Source: Verrucomicrobiaceae bacterium (lineage in GTDB: Bacteria; Verrucomicrobiota; Verrucomicrobiia; Verrucomicrobiales; Verrucomicrobiaceae). From it: 64,000 nt of DNA. The notes under the pieces were generated by a model. It had not been told where the DNA came from. It saw only the letters and a program-made list of their open reading frames with translations, and made no database searches. Position numbers and translations under genes: made by a program. Shown here one piece after another: positions 61,493 through 64,000 of this stretch. Location: positions 2,542,001 through 2,606,000 of the forward strand of contig JABTUN010000001.1 in assembly GCA_015075365.1 (NCBI GenBank), given 5' to 3'. How positions within the stretch are numbered: the first letter of the stretch is position 1; each line of letters starts with the position of its first letter.

Positions 61493-64000
61493 ATGCCTGA
61501 TCCCTTCGCCCAGCAGACGATTCCTTCCGCCGCCCCGCGTTATCATCAGGGCCGGAAGATGTTTGGCGGACGTTACACGCTGCTGAAGCCTTTGGGGCGT
61601 GGCGGGATGGGGGAGGTGTGGCTGGCGCAGGACAACGAACTGGGCGTGCAGCGCGCGCTGAAGTTCGCGCCGCCGGAGGTGGCCGCGGACGCGCGCTCCG
61701 TGGCGATGCTGAAGCGCGAGGCCATCGCGGGCACGAGTCTGGCGCATCCGAACATCGTACGCATCTTCGACTTCGCGCATGACGCGGCAGCGATGGAAAG
61801 CGCGGTCGTCATGGAAGTCGTGGAGGGCAAAAGTTTGTCCGAAATTCAGGCAAAACGCATCGAGGAGAGCGGCAATGGCTTTTTCGAGCCGGAGGAGATC
61901 GAAAAGTGGCTGCGCGATGCCTGCGCGGCGCTGGATTATGCGCATGGCGAGGGGCGCGTGCATCGCGATCTGAAGCCGCAGAACCTCATGATCGAAACGG
62001 CCACCGGACGGCTCAAGATCATGGACTTCGGCATCAGCCGCCGCATTGGCGACAGCTTCAGCCAGCTCACAGGGAAGGACAGCAGCGGCACGCTGCCCTA
62101 CATGAGCCCGCAGCAGGTCATGGGCGAGCCTCCGGGCGCCAGCGACGACATCTACGGCCTCGGCGCGACTCTTTACGACCTGCTCAGCGGCAGCCCGCCT
62201 TTCATCGGTGGTGCCTTGGAGATGCAGGTGCGTGAAAAGGCTCCACCTGCCATCGCCGCGCGTCGTGCGGAGGTGAATGCGTCCGTTGGGAAACCGGTGC
62301 CGCAGGCTTGGGAATCGGCGGTGATGATCTGTCTGGCTAAATCACGCGAGAAACGCCCTGCCAATGCCGCCGCCGTCCGCGAAGCCATCCAAAGTGCTCC
62401 GCCCAGTCCTCTGAGCGGGCCACTTGCGGCTGATGCCGAGACGCGCAAACGCGCCGCCCTGGACGAAAAGCGCCGCGAGGAGGAGCGCCAGATGGCGGAG
62501 GAGCGGAAACGTGCGCGAGCCGCCGTGGAGGAGCCGCCGCCGCTGCAGGAGGCGCGGGCCGCTGCCACCAGCCCGGCGGGAGAGGTCTATGCCGAGTTCT
62601 TCTCTCCGGATGCCAGCGGTTATTCCCCGCTGCGTCTGGCCTATCTGCCGGTTTCGCCCCGGGGCGCCTGGATGGACCGCCGCCACGAGGCGGATCAGAT
62701 CGCACGCCGGCTCAGCCCGCTCGTCCAAGGCATCCCCGCCGTCTCATCCTCGGTCGCCGCCTTTGCCATGGCCCGGCGGCATCAGGTGAACCACGGGATG
62801 ATGGTTTGCTGCGAGGTGAGACCGGATCATGTGTGCTGCTCGTGGCTGGAGATCGAGCATGGCGTGTACCAGGAGTTTGCCACCTGGAGCATCGACAGCA
62901 CGGGGTTGGCGGCTGACCGCCTGGCCGCGCGTGTGCAGGCCTCGCTCGAGGCGATGCGCACGCACACCCACCGCGATCCCGCGCGCATCCAGGGCTGGGG
63001 CGTCACCCATAGTGGCAGCGCCACGCGTGCGCTGGCGCGCGACCTGTCCGAAAAGCTGCCGGGCACCGCCTGGCTCTGGAAGGAGGACCTGCCGGCCGCG
63101 CTGGCCGGTGCGCAGGCGGGGCCGCAACTCAGTGATGTCCTGCTGCTGCGTGTGGTGCCGTATGCCTTGAGCGTGCGGCTGCCGGACCAGTCCTTGCTGC
63201 CGCTGATGCAGCGTTTTTCCACGCTTCCGGCAGGCCGCTCGCTGGATCTGTCCTGGCCCGGCGACCGCGATCTTTCCTCCACGCGCATCGAGATTGTCGA
63301 GGAGACGGACCGTGGCGTGGTGCCGGTGAAATCCCAGGCCATGGCCCGCTCCCTCTGCCGCGTGCAAAACAACCGCGTCCAGACCACGCTCCGGCTGGAC
63401 ATCGACGCGGGCTGGCAGGTCAGCCTCACCCTGGATCCTCCTCCGGGAGCGGAAAAGCCGGGGCCTTCGGCCAGCAGCACTGCCTCCAGACCTTCGGCAA
63501 ACGTTCCATCCTCCCCCGCCGCCGCGCCGGCAGCACCTGCGTCCGCACCGGATTCGGGATCGAACTACAAACGCCGTGGTTTCTTCATCGGCGACGGCAC
63601 CTCTGCGTCAGCACCGGACTCGGGATCGAACCACGACGGGATCGCCACCATCCTGACGGCCATCCTCATTGTCGGCACCTTCATCGCCGCGCTCGTGCTG
63701 CGCCCGGACTGGGACAACGTCGCCTACTGGCGGAACGGCACGATCGTTCTGCTGCTGCTCCAGCTCTGCGCCTGCGGAGCCGAGAAGAACGGCGATGAAA
63801 TCTCCAAGCGCTTGCTCGGTCCGGTCGTGGTCACGCTCATCGCGGCCATTTTGTTCGCCATCACCGCGTGGATCTGGCCGAAGGAGACTGCCGCTGAATA
63901 CGGTCCGAACGCCCGCGTGCGGCGCATCGGGAACAATAAAGTCTACACTGCGCCGGAAGTCCCCAAAGGCGAAGCGGCACCATCCCCCTTGCCCTCTGCC
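61493..64000 (+). CDS. Ser/Thr protein kinase 3 (3' end outside window)
   Basis: The open frame runs 836 codons from ATG 61493 to the window end. The PknB-type kinase domain (about 22-290) has LGRGGMGEVWLAQD, Lys in RALKFA, the canonical GRVHRDLKPQNLMI with His157, MDFGISR and GTLPYMSPQQV. This kinase keeps HRD, unlike kinases 1 and 2. An acidic-basic coiled coil (about 310-355) and an unknown beta-rich domain (about 365-660) follow. A Ser/Pro/Ala linker with a repeated SAPDSGSN unit leads to two membrane segments (IATILTAILIVGTFIAALVL and VVVTLIAAILFAITAWIW). The N-terminal MPDPFAQQ relates it to the other two. The gene continues beyond the window. Confidence 0.9.
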   Translation, partial: MPDPFAQQTIPSAAPRYHQGRKMFGGRYTLLKPLGRGGMGEVWLAQDNELGVQRALKFAPPEVAADARSVAMLKREAIAGTSLAHPNIVRIFDFAHDAAAMESAVVMEVVEGKSLSEIQAKRIEESGNGFFEPEEIEKWLRDACAALDYAHGEGRVHRDLKPQNLMIETATGRLKIMDFGISRRIGDSFSQLTGKDSSGTLPYMSPQQVMGEPPGASDDIYGLGATLYDLLSGSPPFIGGALEMQVREKAPPAIAARRAEVNASVGKPVPQAWESAVMICLAKSREKRPANAAAVREAIQSAPPSPLSGPLAADAETRKRAALDEKRREEERQMAEERKRARAAVEEPPPLQEARAAATSPAGEVYAEFFSPDASGYSPLRLAYLPVSPRGAWMDRRHEADQIARRLSPLVQGIPAVSSSVAAFAMARRHQVNHGMMVCCEVRPDHVCCSWLEIEHGVYQEFATWSIDSTGLAADRLAARVQASLEAMRTHTHRDPARIQGWGVTHSGSATRALARDLSEKLPGTAWLWKEDLPAALAGAQAGPQLSDVLLLRVVPYALSVRLPDQSLLPLMQRFSTLPAGRSLDLSWPGDRDLSSTRIEIVEETDRGVVPVKSQAMARSLCRVQNNRVQTTLRLDIDAGWQVSLTLDPPPGAEKPGPSASSTASRPSANVPSSPAAAPAAPASAPDSGSNYKRRGFFIGDGTSASAPDSGSNHDGIATILTAILIVGTFIAALVLRPDWDNVAYWRNGTIVLLLLQLCACGAEKNGDEISKRLLGPVVVTLIAAILFAITAWIWPKETAAEYGPNARVRRIGNNKVYTAPEVPKGEAAPSPLPSA
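63540..63636 (+). repeat. duplicated linker segment in kinase 3
   Basis: The segment coding for ASAPDSGSN occurs twice, 66 nt apart (63540-63570 and 63606-63636), with only a few base differences. The duplication lies in frame in a disordered linker before the first membrane segment. Confidence 0.6.

Overview
The window is GC-rich (mostly about 60%) bacterial chromosome. The gene content points to Verrucomicrobiota, probably close to Verrucomicrobiaceae/Prosthecobacter. The indicators are a DUF1501 and DUF1800 protein in one operon, DUF3472 and M60/TCAF-like secreted proteins, a secreted Gfo/Idh/MocA oxidoreductase, a tricorn-type S41 peptidase, many signal peptides and lipoboxes, and a row of PknB-type Ser/Thr kinases. 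This is inference from gene content; there is no rRNA marker, and no tRNA, rRNA or CRISPR array was recognised by eye.

Layout. 1-1.3 kb: a frameshifted IS630-type transposase remnant and a decayed partial copy of the downstream esterase/pectate-lyase junction. 1.3-5.7 kb: secreted beta-helix (pectate-lyase-like) protein, PHB-depolymerase-type esterase and a divergent exported protein. 5.8-7.0 kb: a lower-GC SIR2-like gene. 7.2-14.1 kb: a minus-strand operon (transglutaminase-like, DUF1800, GxxExxY, DUF1501, lyase-like) in which each of the four intergenic gaps is filled by one copy of an 80-bp palindromic element. 14.3-19.8 kb: a small exported protein, an HPF/RaiA-like protein, a small lipoprotein, and a four-gene unit of outer-membrane protein, PAS histidine kinase, NarL-type regulator and DUF2934 protein. 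20-26.7 kb: UvrD/PcrA-type helicase, Cys-rich-tailed DUF5685 protein, LRR lipoprotein, cyclic-nucleotide-binding protein and AsmA-like protein. 26.8-30.2 kb: M60/TCAF-like protein, lipoprotein and XRE-cupin regulator. 30.3-36 kb: the threonine-degradation genes tdh and kbl, separated by a Gfo/Idh/MocA gene, an HNH two-gene module and a DUF3472 gene. 36-45 kb: a block of large secreted peptidases (tricorn-like, BSP-type, and an M14-S9 fusion) and a PAS-AraC regulator divergent from putA. 45-50.7 kb: putA, MarC, TRIC-type channel and a DUF218 protein. 51-55 kb: envelope proteins (OmpA type and others) and a polysaccharide deacetylase. 55.2-64 kb: a same-strand cluster of a zinc-ribbon/SPFH-like/coiled-coil/trypsin-like protein followed by three Ser/Thr kinases with different membrane tails; the last runs off the window.

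How the genes work together: tdh plus kbl convert threonine to glycine and acetyl-CoA; putA converts proline to glutamate; the many secreted hydrolases and peptidases suggest a polymer- and protein-scavenging lifestyle. The most unusual signals are: (1) three unrelated palindromic repeat families placed directly next to start codons, one of which also occurs in frame inside putA between its two enzymatic domains; (2) the zinc-ribbon/SPFH-like/protease plus three-kinase cluster, a plausible uncharacterised membrane-stress or signalling system; and (3) a single-chain fusion of an M14 carboxypeptidase with an S9 peptidase.
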